Shown piece after piece: positions 44,291 to 55,161 of a stretch of 64,000 nucleotides of DNA (position 1 is its first letter; every line of letters starts with the position of its first letter). The DNA lies in NCBI GenBank assembly GCA_963971575.1, contig OZ020625.1, forward strand, positions 2,170,001 through 2,234,000, read 5' to 3'. This DNA is from Liopterus haemorrhoidalis (lineage: Eukaryota; Arthropoda; Insecta; Coleoptera; Dytiscidae). The translations under genes and the position numbers were made by a program. Under the pieces are notes generated by a model. The model saw nothing but the letters and a program-made list of their open reading frames with translations, searched no databases and was not told the DNA's origin.

Positions 44291-44799
44291 AACTGTTTAA
44301 CGAAAAAAATCGCTACGGACAACAAAATAACTCTAGCGAGTTCAAACTTGTAATGAAGGCGTATCATATGTTCACCTGCCGCCCCTTCAAGTCTCGCGTA
44401 CCAAATGTTGCCAGATCAAATGCTATGGTGCCAGTCCGGTTACTTAATTTACACAAGTTATCCTTTTTGCGTTTATTTTGGAGAATTCTAAACTTTCACA
44501 AAAGTTTTCGTAGGTCATAAAATGTATGTGTCTAAACATGTTGGGTAATAATAGTGCCCGGAGAGCTGGCCCAGTCAAAATACACTCAGGGCTGAGGGCT
44601 GTGTTGTTAGACAGCCCTGTCAAGCCGAGCCCATTATCCAACAAGCCGTGAAGTGAAACGGTCTGGCTACCTTTACAATACCTCTTGTTAGACGTCTGTT
44701 AGAAATGCTTAGTTTTCAAAACCTCCGATTGTTGGGTGTGTCGACTTTATTTCTTAACGCTCGTACATCGCTAGTTACGGATATACGATAGGAAAAATA

Positions 44800-45556
44800 T
44801 TAAATTGAAAAAAATCATATTTCAAAAACGGTAAGAGATAGAGACCTGCGGTTTAAAAATATGGTATCAGCACACCTTGTTTAGTCTAGACAAAAATTAA
44901 GGCCGTGATATCTTAATCAATTTGATTTTTATCTGTTGTCAAAAATACTTGGACATTTGAAATTTTTTGTTAGTAGTATATGGATATATCTCAAAAACGG
45001 TGAGAGATAGAGACCTGCGGTTTAAAAATATGGTATCAGCACACCTTGTTTAGTCTAGACAAAAATTAAGGTCGTGATATCTTAATCAATTTGATTTTTA
45101 TCTGGTGTCAAAAATACTTGGACATTTGAAATTTTTTGTTAGTAGTATATGGATATATCTCAAAAACGGTGAGAGATAGAGACCTGCGGTTTAAAAATAT
45201 GGAATCAGCACACCTTGTTTAGTCTAGACAAAAATTAGGGCCCTTATATCTTAATCAATTTGATTTTTATTTGTTTTCAAAAAATTTTGGAAATTTAAAT
45301 TTTGTTGTTGGTAGTATATGGATATATCTCAAAAACGGTGAGAGATAGAGACCTGCGGTTTAAAAATATGGAATCTGCACACCTTGCTTAGTCTAGACAA
45401 AAATTAGGGCCCTTATATCTTAATCAATTTGATTTTTATTTGTTTTCAAAAAATCTTGGAAATTTGAAAATTTTTGTTGGTAGTAGATGGATATATCTCA
45501 AAAACGGTAAGAGATAGAGACCTGCGGTTTAAAAATATGGAATCCGCACACCTTAT
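44800..45556 (+). repeat. satellite array, ~169-bp monomers
   Basis: Five boxes (near 44831, 45000, 45169, 45338, 45507) of the form AAAACGGT(A/G)AGAGATAGAG, ACCTGCGGTTTAAAAATATG, CACACCTTGTTTAGTCTAGA. The spacers (TTGATTTTTATCTG.., GTAGTATATGGATATATCTC) differ entirely from those at 37 kb. Confidence 0.92.
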
Positions 45557-45737
45557 TTACTAGACCAGAGTTTCCAAAACTGTGCTTCGCGATCTACTAG
45601 TGATGCTATATACAGGGTGTTTGTTTGAAACGGGGCACCTCGAAAATCTCCTTTATTTGTAAAGATACAAAAAATCTTCAGAACAAAAGTTAAACTAGAC
45701 AAAAAGGCCCATCTAAAGGTTACTATAAGAATTCTGA

Positions 45738-45990
45738 GGCACTTCCGGTTTCACCGGAAATTATGTCAACTTTTGATCTAGCATAGGGAATCCATAATTT
45801 TATATTTTTTTCCTAAAAGTACATTAAATTAGCTTTACAATGACACCAAAAAGTCATATTTTTATGTTAACCATTTCAAAATGGCGACCATTTATTTACA
45901 AAATAATAATCAACATAAGTTTTACAAAGTTGAACGTAGCAAGCTTTGAAAACAATTAAAAAAGAAACAAAATATCTCTAAAATATTTTC
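45738..45990. repeat. dispersed repeat shared with 24112-24350
   Basis: The CCGGTTTCACCGGAAAT block recurs with the same downstream sequence. Confidence 0.75.
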
Positions 45991-45999
45991 TAATATATT

Positions 46000-46500
46000 T
46001 TTTATAAGACCTTAATATCTTAACTTAAAAAATCATATCTCAAAAATGGGGAGAGATAGGGACTTGGGGATTGAATTTTTGGAATCTCCATACCTCGTTC
46101 GGTTTATAAAAAAATTGGGGCCTTAATATCTTGACCAATATATTTTTTATAAGTTGTCAAAAATAACATGGAAATTCGAAATTCGAAAAATGTTGTTAGT
46201 AGTTTCTTGATTTAAAAAATCATATCTCAAAAATGGGGAGAGATAGGGACTTGGGGATTGAATTTTTGGAATCTCCATACCTCGTTCAGTTTATAAAAAA
46301 ATTGAGACCGTAATATCTTGACCAATATATTTTTTATAAGTTATCAAACATAACTTGGAAATTCGAAAAATGTTGTTGGTAGTTTCTTAATTTAAAAAAT
46401 CATATCTCAAAAATAGGGAGGGATAGGGACTTGGGGATTGAATTTTTGGAATCCCCATACCTTGTTTAGTTTAGAAAAAAAATTGAGGTCCGTCCAATTT
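46000..46500 (+). repeat. satellite array, ~180-bp monomers, divergent box
   Basis: Three monomers with CTCAAAAATGGGGAGAGATA, GGGACTTGGGGATTGAATTT, CCATACCTCGTTCGGTTTAT. The box is the same as elsewhere but GC-shifted (GGGGAGAGATAGGGACTTGG). Confidence 0.85.
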
Positions 46501-46679
46501 AAACACAGCTTTTTATATGGGCCTTCAAAAAAATTTCAGTAACTTAAATTCTAACTTAACCAGTACTTTATTCGTGTTCTTATTATACCATCTAATTTAA
46601 CAGTAGTACCAATCTCTGAATCCCAAAATGGTTAACACCTATTGTCTTGTGACCCTAAATATACCATACCATGCCCTAC

Positions 46680-46720
46680 CCTCTTTTTCTCTCCCTCTCT
46701 CTCTCACTCTCTCTCGGGAT
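46680..46720. repeat. CT-rich microsatellite
   Basis: CTCTTTTTCTCTCCCTCTCT CTCTCACTCTCTCTC: a pyrimidine run with few interruptions. Confidence 0.85.
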
Positions 46721-47149
46721 AGTGTATATGCATTAGCCCTATATTATGACAATTATTTTCAATAACTCTGAGCATGCTGGAATTAATGGCTGGTTCACAT
46801 GCGACCACAATTAAAGGGTGGTTCACAGAAACAGAGCAGTAGTCACCAATTTCATTACCCATGAGTATTTTGATGAAACAACTGTCTTACAGGAACGGAT
46901 TAAGTGTTAATTTGATGAAAAATTATGTGGTGTGGAATTGATTGTGTCTGTAAATGGGCCAGATTCCAAATGTTTAGGCGGAAATAACTGGGATTTTCAT
47001 TTTTGTAAGTTGTCATGAGCTCTCCTTTTATGGTTTGAAGTAGGCTTATGCTAAAAAAAAGCCTCACTTAATCTTTAAAAGTAACTAGAATTGAAAATCT
47101 AGTTTTTTTGTGGCTTCTAAACAAGACACTAAGAGCAAAATTGAAAACT

Positions 47150-48760
47150 TTGCGGGTAAAGTCAAATAAAAAAATATTTATTTCAAAAACGGTAAGAGAT
47201 AGAGATTAGAGATGGGTCGTTCATGAATGAACTGGCTCACTGAGCCGGCTCAGTACACTGACCGAAGTGACACGGTTCACCAAATTGAAATGAGCCGGCT
47301 CACGGCTCACTGTATACTTTCAAGTTTCAAGGATACGATTGGTCGGGCGATTGTGAGCAGTGACCGGAGTAATCCGGATCTGGATCGATGTCATGCTGAA
47401 CTTCGCGAGAACTCGGCTTGTAATGTATTATCATAAAGTGTATTTTGTCATCAATTTGTAGAGCAGTTTATTTGAAACTAATAGGCTTAGTCTGTATTTT
47501 CTTACAACCGTACTATATAAAAATATTAAAAATATTGCCCAAATCCCAGATGTCCGATTTATAAGGGCAATAAACATCGCCATAAACTTAACACATCTGG
47601 TTTAAAATACAGTAGCTACATAAAGTGAATTGTTTGTTTCAAAAATGTTAGATAAGAGCCGGGGCTAAGCGACGTTCTACCTACGAGCGAACGACCGACA
47701 ACTGACTGACCTGTGTCTCGGGATCATGTTTACAGTTCATTTATTGCAAGAACCGGCTCTAAGCAAGAGCCGGCTCTAAGCGACGTTCTACCTACGAACT
47801 AACGACTGACCTGTGTCTCGGAAACATGTTTACTTAACCGGATCACTGAGCCGGATCAATGAACCGGCTCAACAAACTGAACGACCTCCAATGACGCGGT
47901 TCCGCAAACTGAGCCGAAATTCCCATCTCTAATAGAGATCTGCGGTTAGAATTTTTGGAATCACCGCATCTTGTTTAGGCTAGAAAAAAATTAAGGCACT
48001 AAACAACTGGCTAGTTTTTTTTTTGTGGCTTCCAAACAGGACACTAAAATCAAAATTGAAAACTTTTCTGGTAAATTCAAATAAAAAAATATATATCTCA
48101 AAAACGGTAAGAGATAAAGACCTGCCGTTTGAATTTTTGGAACCCTCTCACCTTTTTTAGTCTAGAAAAAAATTAAGGCTCTAAACATCTGGCTAGTTTT
48201 TTTTTTGTGACTTCTAAACAAGACACTAAAAGCAAAATTGAAAACTTTTCTGGTAAATTCAAATAAAAAAATATATATCTCAAAAACGGTAAGAGATAAA
48301 GACCTGCCGTTTGAATTTTTGGAACCCTCTCACCTTTTTTAGTCTAGAAAAAAATTAAGGCTATAAACAACTGGCTAATTTTTTTTTTTTTGTGACTTCC
48401 AAACAAGACACTAAAAGCAAAATTGAAAACTTTTCGGGTAAAGTCAAATAAAAAAATATATATCTCAAAAACGGTAAGAGATATAGACCTGCCGTTTGAA
48501 TTTTTGGAATCCTCTCACCTTTTTTAGCCTAGAAAAAAAGTAAGACTGTAAATAACTGGTTAGTGTCTTTGCGGCCTCCAAACAAGACAATGAATGCAAA
48601 ATTGAAAAATTTGTGGTAATGTCAAATAAAAAAAAAAATCATATCACAAAAACGGTAAGAGATAGAGACCTGCGGTTTAAATTTTTGGAAACCTCATACC
48701 TTGTTTATCTTGGAAAAAAATTGGGGCCTTAATCATTAAAACCATTTTTTTAAAAATAAG
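47150..48760 (+). repeat. satellite array, ~181-186-bp monomers, interrupted by hAT
   Basis: Boxes near 47190 (split), 48108, 48289, 48475 and 48653. Spacers contain AACTGGCTAGTTTTTTTTTT and CAAAATTGAAAACTTTTC. The first box is broken by the hAT at 47207-47931. Confidence 0.9.
47207..47931 (+). mobile_element. TAGAGATGGG hAT element inside the satellite box
   Basis: Ends TAGAGATGGG and CCCATCTCTA, with ATAGAGAT on both sides (47199-47206, 47932-47939). Removing it restores the box AAGAGATAGAGATCTGCGGT. It is a shorter relative of 24760-25760. Confidence 0.93.
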
Positions 48761-49397
48761 ATGTGAAACAAAACCCTGAAAAATGGTCAAAAATCGAAAA
48801 AGTCTTAACGATTTTTACTGCCTAGGCAGTATAAATAATGATTTACTGCCTGTAAAATGCCCTTAAAATACAAATTTTAGTACCAATTAACAAAACAAAA
48901 AATTTTTTTTGGGTCATAAAAATTTTGTTTGTATCAAAAATATTTGTGATTCGGTCCTGTATACAAGAAGCGTGTATTCATTCGTACAGAGTGTATTATT
49001 TGCGGCCTTTTTCGCTTAGGCTGGGTGGTCGAATATTAAGCTTGTATCAGACGGGGTACTAAGTGGAAATTAACCACTCCTGGGGACTTGACATAAAAAC
49101 CTTTTTAACTTAAAACGAAAAACAGAAGGAAAGGTAAATAACAAGAAAGATGAGAAATGGGATGCTTTAAAAGGATAATGAACAGCCGAACCGATTCAAA
49201 TAATTAAGGAATAATAAGTGAAGTGTGAATTTCCATTCATGTCAGTGTTTCGTAGGTATTTAAGACCCATTCAGACATCCAAATTTATTACGGACGAACT
49301 GAAAGTAGTTGTTGATGCACACTTTCGGCAGAACAGGCTTCAATATTGAAAAATGGCTTGGGACTTTATTGGCATTTTTACCGACCGCCAACATATA

Positions 49398-50314
49398 CAA
49401 GGTGTCTCAAAAGAAATTTTATATTTATTTAGCTTACTGCGTGAACGCAACGTATCCGAGGGGCGCGGGGGTTATGTCAATCGGTAGCCTGGCTCTTGGG
49501 AATTTAGTCGCTATGGAGCGTTTCTCGGGAGCAGACCGCGCGTTATGCGTGCGAGAGTTTTACAAAAACGGTGATTCGGCGACTGTAGCGCGTAGAAAAT
49601 TCTGCAGTATTCGAGGTTTTCGCCACTTAAATGATGCGCCAAGCATTCCTCTCATTCGACATTGGGTTAAAAAGTTTGAAGAGACTGGTACAACGCTGGA
49701 TAAATCAAAATCCGGGCGACCTAGGTCATCAAGAACGGTAGAAAACGTGGAGAATGTTAATCAGTCTGTTCGTGACGACCCGAACCTTTCAATTCGGAAA
49801 CGCGCAAGTGCTTTAAATGTGCATAGATCATCATTACATCGCATTATGCACAAAGACCTAAAGCTGCACCCCTACAAAATTCAATTGGTGCAAGAATTAA
49901 AGCCCCAAGATGCCAGTCAGAGGCAATTTTCTCAGGCAAATTGATCTCCCGGAGAGGTGACATAAATTGGCCTCCACGCAGTCCAGATTTAACCCCTATG
50001 CACTTTTTTCTATGGGGTTATCTTAAATCTAAAGTTTACGCCAATAAACCGACTTCACTGGCGCATTTGAAAGAAAATATCCGTCACGAAATGGCAGCCA
50101 TCCCTGAGTCCACCTGCCGAGACGTCATAAGTAATTTTACTGTTCGATTAAATGAGTGCCGAGAACGCGAGGGTCTACATTTAGACGATATTATTTTTAA
50201 GAAATAAATCCCCAAAAAGTGTATTTTAATAATTAATAAACATTTTTTCTATATACGGCTTACTTTTTTTTTTAATCGATCCACTAAATATAAAATTTCT
50301 TTTGAGACACCTTG
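49398..50314 (+). mobile_element. deleted mariner-superfamily element (CAAGGTGTCTCAAAAG ends)
   Basis: Ends CAAGGTGTCTCAAAAGAAAT and ATTTCTTTTGAGACACCTTG are inverted; TA occurs on both sides. It split a minus-oriented GACA repeat, whose parts lie at 49378-49397 and 50315-50425. Confidence 0.9.
49513..50207 (+). pseudogene. mariner-superfamily transposase with deleted catalytic core
   Basis: ATG at 49513 gives MERFSGADRALCVREFYKNG, then DSATVARRKFCSIRGFRHLN, IRHWVKKFEETGTTLDKSKS, GRPRSSRTVENVENVNQSVR and RRSLHRIM-like HRSSLHRIMHKDLKLHPYKI, which are the two helix-turn-helix parts of the insect Tc1/mariner branch often annotated DUF4817. At about 49940 the frame jumps straight to INWPPRSPDLTPMHFFLWGY, losing about 100 residues with the first two catalytic Asp. 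In the last block the expected TPLDFFLWG reads TPMHFFLWG, so the third Asp is His. The C terminus (NECREREGLHLDDIIFKK) is intact. Confidence 0.88.
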
Positions 50315-50425
50315 TATAAGGGAGATATTGTGATCATACCGATTTTGACATTTCGAGATTTCGATGGATCTCCACGAATTCAGGTCCCTACATAACGTTT
50401 TGACTATTTTTAGCATTATATCATG
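50315..50425 (-). repeat. GACA repeat remnant, second half (first scrap at 49378-49397)
   Basis: ATAAGGGAGATATTGTGATC, ATTTCGAGATTTCGATGG and AACGTTTTGACTATTTTTAG match the 3' part of the repeat in reverse; TACCGACCGCCAACATATA at 49378 is its other piece. The LINE at 50422 abuts it. Confidence 0.85.
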
Positions 50426-51330
50426 TACTAGCGAGGAACAATGGGGCTGAACTACACATAAGGGAAAGAGTAAAGAAGGCAAGGATAGTCATGGGGAAGC
50501 TGTGGAGTATAGGAGAGAGGAAGTTTAATGACGATATTAGATTGAGGTTGTTTGACGCCGTGGTGAAGAACATCCTGCTATATGGGGTGGAAATTTGGGG
50601 ATGGAAGAAATGGGAGAAGGTAGAACGAGTACAGGAGAGGTATTTGAGATGGATCTTAGGGGTAGATAGAACAACACCAGGGTATATTGTAATAGAGGAA
50701 CTGAAAAGGGATAAGATGAAAGTGGGTACAGGAAGGAGGGCGGTTAAGTACGAGGAGAAAGTTGTAATAGAAACATACAAAAGAATAATGAGGGAATGCT
50801 GGGAGGAAAGAGCCAGAGAGGAACAGAAAGGAAGATGGTACGCATGGGGGGAGATGAGAAAAGAGTATTACTGGAGATGCGGAGTGGATGCGACAGAGGT
50901 GGAAAGGAGAAGAAAAGACGGGATAAGCGTGATTGAGGAGTTGTGGAGGAGGGATAAGGAAGTGGGGGAGCAAGAAAGGACAGTCAGAATAGACAATTCA
51001 AGGAGCGCAGGGAGATATAAGGAGGTCAGAACTATAAAGGTACCAAGCTACTTGAGGGGAGAAAGAGGAAGGTCAGGAGGGAGAGTTAGGAGGATTGCGA
51101 GACTAAGGTGCGGGAATGAAGAGAGAGGAAATAGATATTGGAGGAAACAGGAGAATAAAATGTGCAGGATGTGCGGGGAGGAGGAGGAAGATATAAAGCA
51201 CCTCGCGAAGATGTGTAAAGAGATGACAGTATGGCCGGGGAGCACATTAGACCTGTTGCACGAAGATGGAAGGGGGGAGAGGTGGGCGAGAGAATTAGAT
51301 GCAAGAAGGATGGAGATTGGGGAAGGATAA
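50422..51330 (+). pseudogene. non-LTR retrotransposon ORF2, C-terminal part, 5'-truncated
   Basis: The frame is open from about 50422 to a TAA at 51328-51330. It encodes RLFDAVVKNILLYGVEIWGW, RVQERYLRWILGVDRTTPGY and then a long basic region, YLRGERGRSGGRVRRIARLR, and a cysteine-histidine cluster CRMCGEEEEDIKHLAKMC. The LLYG.E.WGW and RY.R..LGV..TTPGY blocks are the region just after the reverse transcriptase fingers and palm in jockey/R1-like LINEs of insects; the CxxC..H..C cluster is the usual C-terminal finger. The G+A-rich coding strand contrasts with the A+T-rich surroundings. The 5' truncation is typical of aborted reverse transcription. A GGAATAAAG and (TA)n end lies near 51490-51510. 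Confidence 0.88.
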
Positions 51331-51516
51331 CAGGAAGGGGAAACGGAAAGAAGAAAGAAAAGAGAAATATTGTAAAATGTAAATTGTATTGGTTGTTATT
51401 GTTATGTATTTTTGGATTGATTGTTTTATTTTTTATTTTATTTTTATTTTTTTGTAAATGTTAGCACCCTGAACGCCGCAAGACTTAGGGGAATAAAGAA
51501 TATATATATACAGTAC

Positions 51517-51990
51517 CGATTTGACATACGCCTCAGAATCCTGGACCACTACAGAGGTGCACAGGTCCAAAATAAGAAGCTCCGAAATGAGATTTTTAAG
51601 GAAAATTGAAGATAAAACAAAATTGGATAGAATAGAAATGAAATATTTAGAGAAAAACTAGACACAAAACCAGTGGAGACTATAATAGAAGGACAGCTAA
51701 GATGGCTGGGACATATACACAGAATGAGTGAAGACAAAATAGTAAAAAGAGGTTTTGAAGCAAGAACAGTGAAGAAAGTTAAACCAGGAAGAACGAGAAA
51801 AACCTGGCACCGAGGAACAAAAGAAGCTGCAACGAAGAGAGGCGTAAAGTGGGAGGAGATAAGAAAATGTACAAAGTACAGAAAACGATTAAACGAATTA
51901 TGGGGAATAACACCAGAAAATAAGTAACTCGACCATACCAAAAGGTAGAAAAGCTTCTGGATTAAGAATAAGAATAAGAAGGTCAAATTT
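51517..51990 (+). pseudogene. second LINE ORF2 C terminus with repeat tail
   Basis: Frames encode VHRSKIRSSEMRFLRKIEDK, TKLDRIEMKYLEKN, then after a frameshift TIIEGQLRWLGHIHRMSEDK, IVKRGFEARTVKKVKPGRTR, KTWHRGTKEAATKRGVKWEE and TKYRKRLNELWGITPENK-stop (51927). The QLRWLGH..RM block and GR.RKTW...(K/E)AA.KRG..W are characteristic of RTE/CR1-like LINE ORF2 ends. The 3' end is a TAAGAATAAGAATAAGAAGG tail, a short-unit terminus used by several LINE clades. The fragment abuts the preceding LINE end. Confidence 0.85.
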
Positions 51991-52389
51991 GAATCTTCGT
52001 TGTATATTAAAAATAACTAGGAACATTTTGACAATATATTTTATAAAGTTACATACGGACTGTTTAAAATTTTGATCAAAAGTGATCAGTTGCTTACCGA
52101 CAACTGTAAATTTTTCCCCACAAAAAGGATAAAAATATTTTCCTTAAGTGATTTAATATAACCACACTAACATATGTAGTCACGCGATGGAGCTATTAGT
52201 TGAATTAGGCTTATATTTCTCTTTTTGTGCCTCGAAATTACATATTTCATACAATATCAAAATATTTTATACAACGACCTTTGTTGATGAAAATTACTTG
52301 CGAACAAATACGCTCGATAATGGAAAATGGAATACAGTTAGTTAAAATTGTTGGTGCATTGCGTCTATGGCTACTTATAGGCTAAATCG

Positions 52390-52462
52390 GCTCGGAATTA
52401 GGATTCCGTGCTATTGGGGTACCGCAGGAGTCCCTTTTGGGACCTTTCTGCTGCGCAGCGCT
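52390..52462 (+). pseudogene. reverse transcriptase motif scrap
   Basis: In one frame the sequence reads RAIGVPQESLLGPFCCAA, close to the LINE reverse transcriptase motif GVPQGSVLGPLLF, with the second Gly changed to Glu. Only about 20 residues are recognisable, so the clade cannot be assigned. Confidence 0.5.
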
Positions 52463-52791
52463 AACTTCAAATCAGTAAAAATCCGAATTACGAAACGCTA
52501 CGGCATCGATATTGGTCTCAAACATCGAGTTCTGTCGATTTATGACATTTGACAAGTGAAATCGAATACAGTAATGGTTGTTACGAGGACATTACTTACA
52601 TTCTCGGGATTAAACCATCACTTTACTCCCTAGATACATACCGTATTTTTCGGACCATAAGACACCTTTTTACATAGAAAAGTCGGCTTAAAATTGGGGC
52701 GCGTCTTATGGTCCGAAGGTATGGACGATTATACGTGGTACGTTAATTCAGAGCGCATAAAATAGAATCAACGAAAAAGATTTTAAAAGAA

Positions 52792-53007
52792 ATGAATACA
52801 GAATTAGCAGTCTTTTCTGGAGGCTTTACAAGTACATTACAACCCTTGGATATGTATTTTTTTATTAAGAATGGAACAAGTGGACAACAAAGCCAAAAAG
52901 TATGTTTCTGGGTAAAACATTCTTGGGAAGCTGTAAATGAAGAGACGATTATAAAGTCTTTTAAGAAATGCTGTATGAGCAACGAATTGGATGAAACCGA
53001 AAATTGA
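52792..53007 (+). pseudogene. pogo-type (DDE_1) transposase C-terminal fragment
   Basis: It reads MNTELAVFSGGFTSTLQPLD, then MYFFIKNGTSGQQSQKVCFW, VKHSWEAVNEETIIKSFKKC and CMSNELDETEN-stop. The pattern LAV(I/F)(P/S)GG.TS.LQPLD, followed by W..(A/S)W..(V/I).EE.I(V/I)KSFKKC.(I/M)SN.LD, is the C-terminal part of pogo/Tigger transposases. A stretch of about 40-50 residues between the two blocks is missing, along with the whole N-terminal CENP-B-like DNA-binding region and most of the catalytic domain. Confidence 0.85.
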
Positions 53008-53209
53008 TTAATTTATGAAGAGACGATAATAGTTGAGACGAAAATAATACGAACAGTGACATTAACGAGACGAGTGATATTATAAGAGTTAAGGTAAACA
53101 GAATGTTGCTGGTACAAGATATCGTAATAAAAACGTTATATAATATATATTTTTATCCTAAAAATTGTCTCATAAATTTGGGGAGCGTCTTATCGTCCGG
53201 TGCGTCTTA

Positions 53210-53811
53210 TACCCTTTTCAGACTAGATCTTTAAGATCGGATGTTAAAGTGAATGTATCTTTAAACGCTAATGTGAAACCGTATGGCCTCGTCTAAACAC
53301 GACCGATGTTTAAGACAGATATCTGCGTCTTAAACTTCGCCCGCATTGCCAACTTAATTTCTATTATAAAAAAATACTCCTTGAATTTGTGCTGTCAACA
53401 TTTTATATTATCATAAACAAGAATACTGTATTATATCGACGTTATAAGAAGTTTATACTTATTGTTATAATAAAATTATTTATTTTAATAATGTGTTTAA
53501 TAAAATACAGAGCTACAATAATTGAGATAAAATGTATCGCCTTACATGTTAATACAGGTGTAATATATTCTTTATTGTAGTGCCTTTATTGTAGAATGAA
53601 ATGAAATATCCTTAATTGTTTATAATAATTCAAAATGTGCTTCTGCGCAGACAGTTAAAAACTGGTAATTTCATGACGGTAACTTAAGGACAAAATTACT
53701 GTAGCTGATGACAGCACCAGAGATTTAAACATCAAGTGTGAAAGCATACCGATCTTAAACATCGGTGAACTTTAAGTTCACTCGTCTTAAAGTTCTAGTG
53801 TGAAAAGGGTA
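53210..53811. mobile_element. PIF/Harbinger-like MITE nested in pogo
   Basis: Ends TACCCTTTTCAGACTAGA and TCTAGTGTGAAAAGGGTA are inverted with few mismatches; TTA on both sides (53207-53209, 53812-53814) is the 3-bp duplication typical of PIF/Harbinger. Removing it restores GCGTCTTATGGTCCGAAA at the pogo end. Confidence 0.8.
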
Positions 53812-53875
53812 TTATGGTCCGAAAAATACGGTAAATAATTATTGAGCATGTTGTAGAATTCCACTGAAAACGTTG

Positions 53876-54170
53876 TACGAGGGTTGCCTTTTATATTTTG
53901 GGATTTGAGATCAAAAACAATTATTTATCAACAAAAGTGGCTTTATTGTTTTTCAAAATATTCTCCATGAAGATCAGTACACTTTTTCATGCGTTTGAAA
54001 CAATTTTGCGAAGCACTTTTTCTACTCCGATTGAGGCTTTTTCCACTGCGATTGTCAAATTATGTGGGATCCAACGCGAACTAATCTTTTTGACGGTCAA
54101 ATGTTCATGCAATAGTGAATGTATGCTGGTCCCACTAATGCCCTCAGATGAGGAAATATCATGAATGGGT
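53876..54170 (-). pseudogene. deleted mariner: recognition domain fused to C terminus
   Basis: The left end ACGAGGGTTGCCTTTTATAT is a mariner terminus. On the minus strand SIHSLLHEHLTVKKISSRWI and PHNLTIA (second helix-turn-helix and the WIPHNLT motif) run, with only a short spacer, into NCFKRMKKCTDLHGEYFEKQ-stop in another frame. The entire DD34D core is missing. Confidence 0.85.
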
Positions 54171-54484
54171 TATTATATTTGGGGAATTTTACATTTGGGG
54201 AGTTGCAATTCATGTTTTACAGTAATTGTTTTTGAGATTAATTTTCTACGCGGAATTTTTTTTCTTGTTTATTTTTGATATGTTATCATTTTTGGGGTGT
54301 TTTATTTAAATAACACACCCATATTAATATTGCAATATTATAATCTAATCTAAAAACAAATATTAAAATATTGCGAAAAAATAAATTACCATACCAACGA
54401 AAATAAATTCAAATAGGGTACAGCTACGTTCACAACTCTAAAATTAATAGACTATACGCCATGACTTGTGCACTGTTGATTGTC

Positions 54485-54556
54485 AGGAACAAGTTTTTTT
54501 AGAATGTATATTTAATCGAATAAAACGTGAAAAAAAAACGGACTTGTGAAACAACC
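54485..54556 (+). repeat. 3' terminus of the CAACCCAAT mariner family
   Basis: TTTTTTTAGAATGTATATTT..GTGAAACAACCCAAT matches the 3' ends at 29165-29250 and 58370-58442. A similar TGTAACAACCCAATAAAAAA occurs at 56013, after the GACA repeat, as if that repeat had inserted into this end. Confidence 0.75.
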
Positions 54557-55161
54557 CAATAAAAAAAAAACAGCTGTGGCCACCACAGGACCGACCGCCT
54601 TCATAAAGTACTTCTATAAAATACATTCTAGCAGCAGAGTAGAAATAACTTGGCCTAATATTTTCTAACAGAGATATTATTTATCATGACCATGGAAACG
54701 ATACATATAAGTATGAAAAAATTGAGACAGGAATATTTCTAAAAAAATTACAAACATTTTTCGAAATTTTTCGTTTTATGAAAAAACGTCTCAAATAAAT
54801 GTTATTAGTTATTGCATTTATAGCAACTTTTGTTCAATAAATTTTTTCGAAATATTTTTCTGTTGTTAAATATTCGCAAAAATCTTAAAATCGACACGAG
54901 TAAACTCTCATTTCTAGTCAACCGATTTTTACCAAAAGTTGATCAACTCGTGCCATTGATGTCAAAAATCCTTTCAGCCGAATTTGATCTGCATGTGTAC
55001 ACAGACAGATGAACGGACAGACAGACGGACAGACAGACAGACAGACCGACAGACATCATGCTAAAAATAGTTAAAACGTTATGTAGGGACCTCAATTCGT
55101 GGAGATCCATCGAAATCTCGAAATGTCAAAATCGGTATGATCACAATACCTCCCTTATATA

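Larger units (their letters stand above)
42939..44455 (-). mobile_element. deleted mariner with a nested GACA repeat
   Basis: The right-side terminus CGAGGTGTATAAATTAAGTA (42939) is mirrored at 44428-44455 (CCGGTTACTTAATTTACACA). The transposase is on the minus strand, and a complete GACA repeat (43664-44290) sits between its start codon and the 5' terminus. Confidence 0.85.
52641..53831 (+). mobile_element. pogo/Tigger-like element, TA duplication
   Basis: Ends CCGTATTTTTCGGACCATAA and TTATGGTCCGAAAAATACGG are perfectly inverted and flanked by TA (52639-52640, 53832-53833). It has a remnant pogo transposase and a second element (53210-53811) inserted next to its right end. Confidence 0.9.

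Noticed and set aside
52367..52552. 61-codon frame MATYRLNRLGIRIPCYW.. as a host gene
   Set aside because: Another frame of the same DNA shows the reverse transcriptase motif GVPQESLLGPF, so this is a LINE scrap read out of frame.
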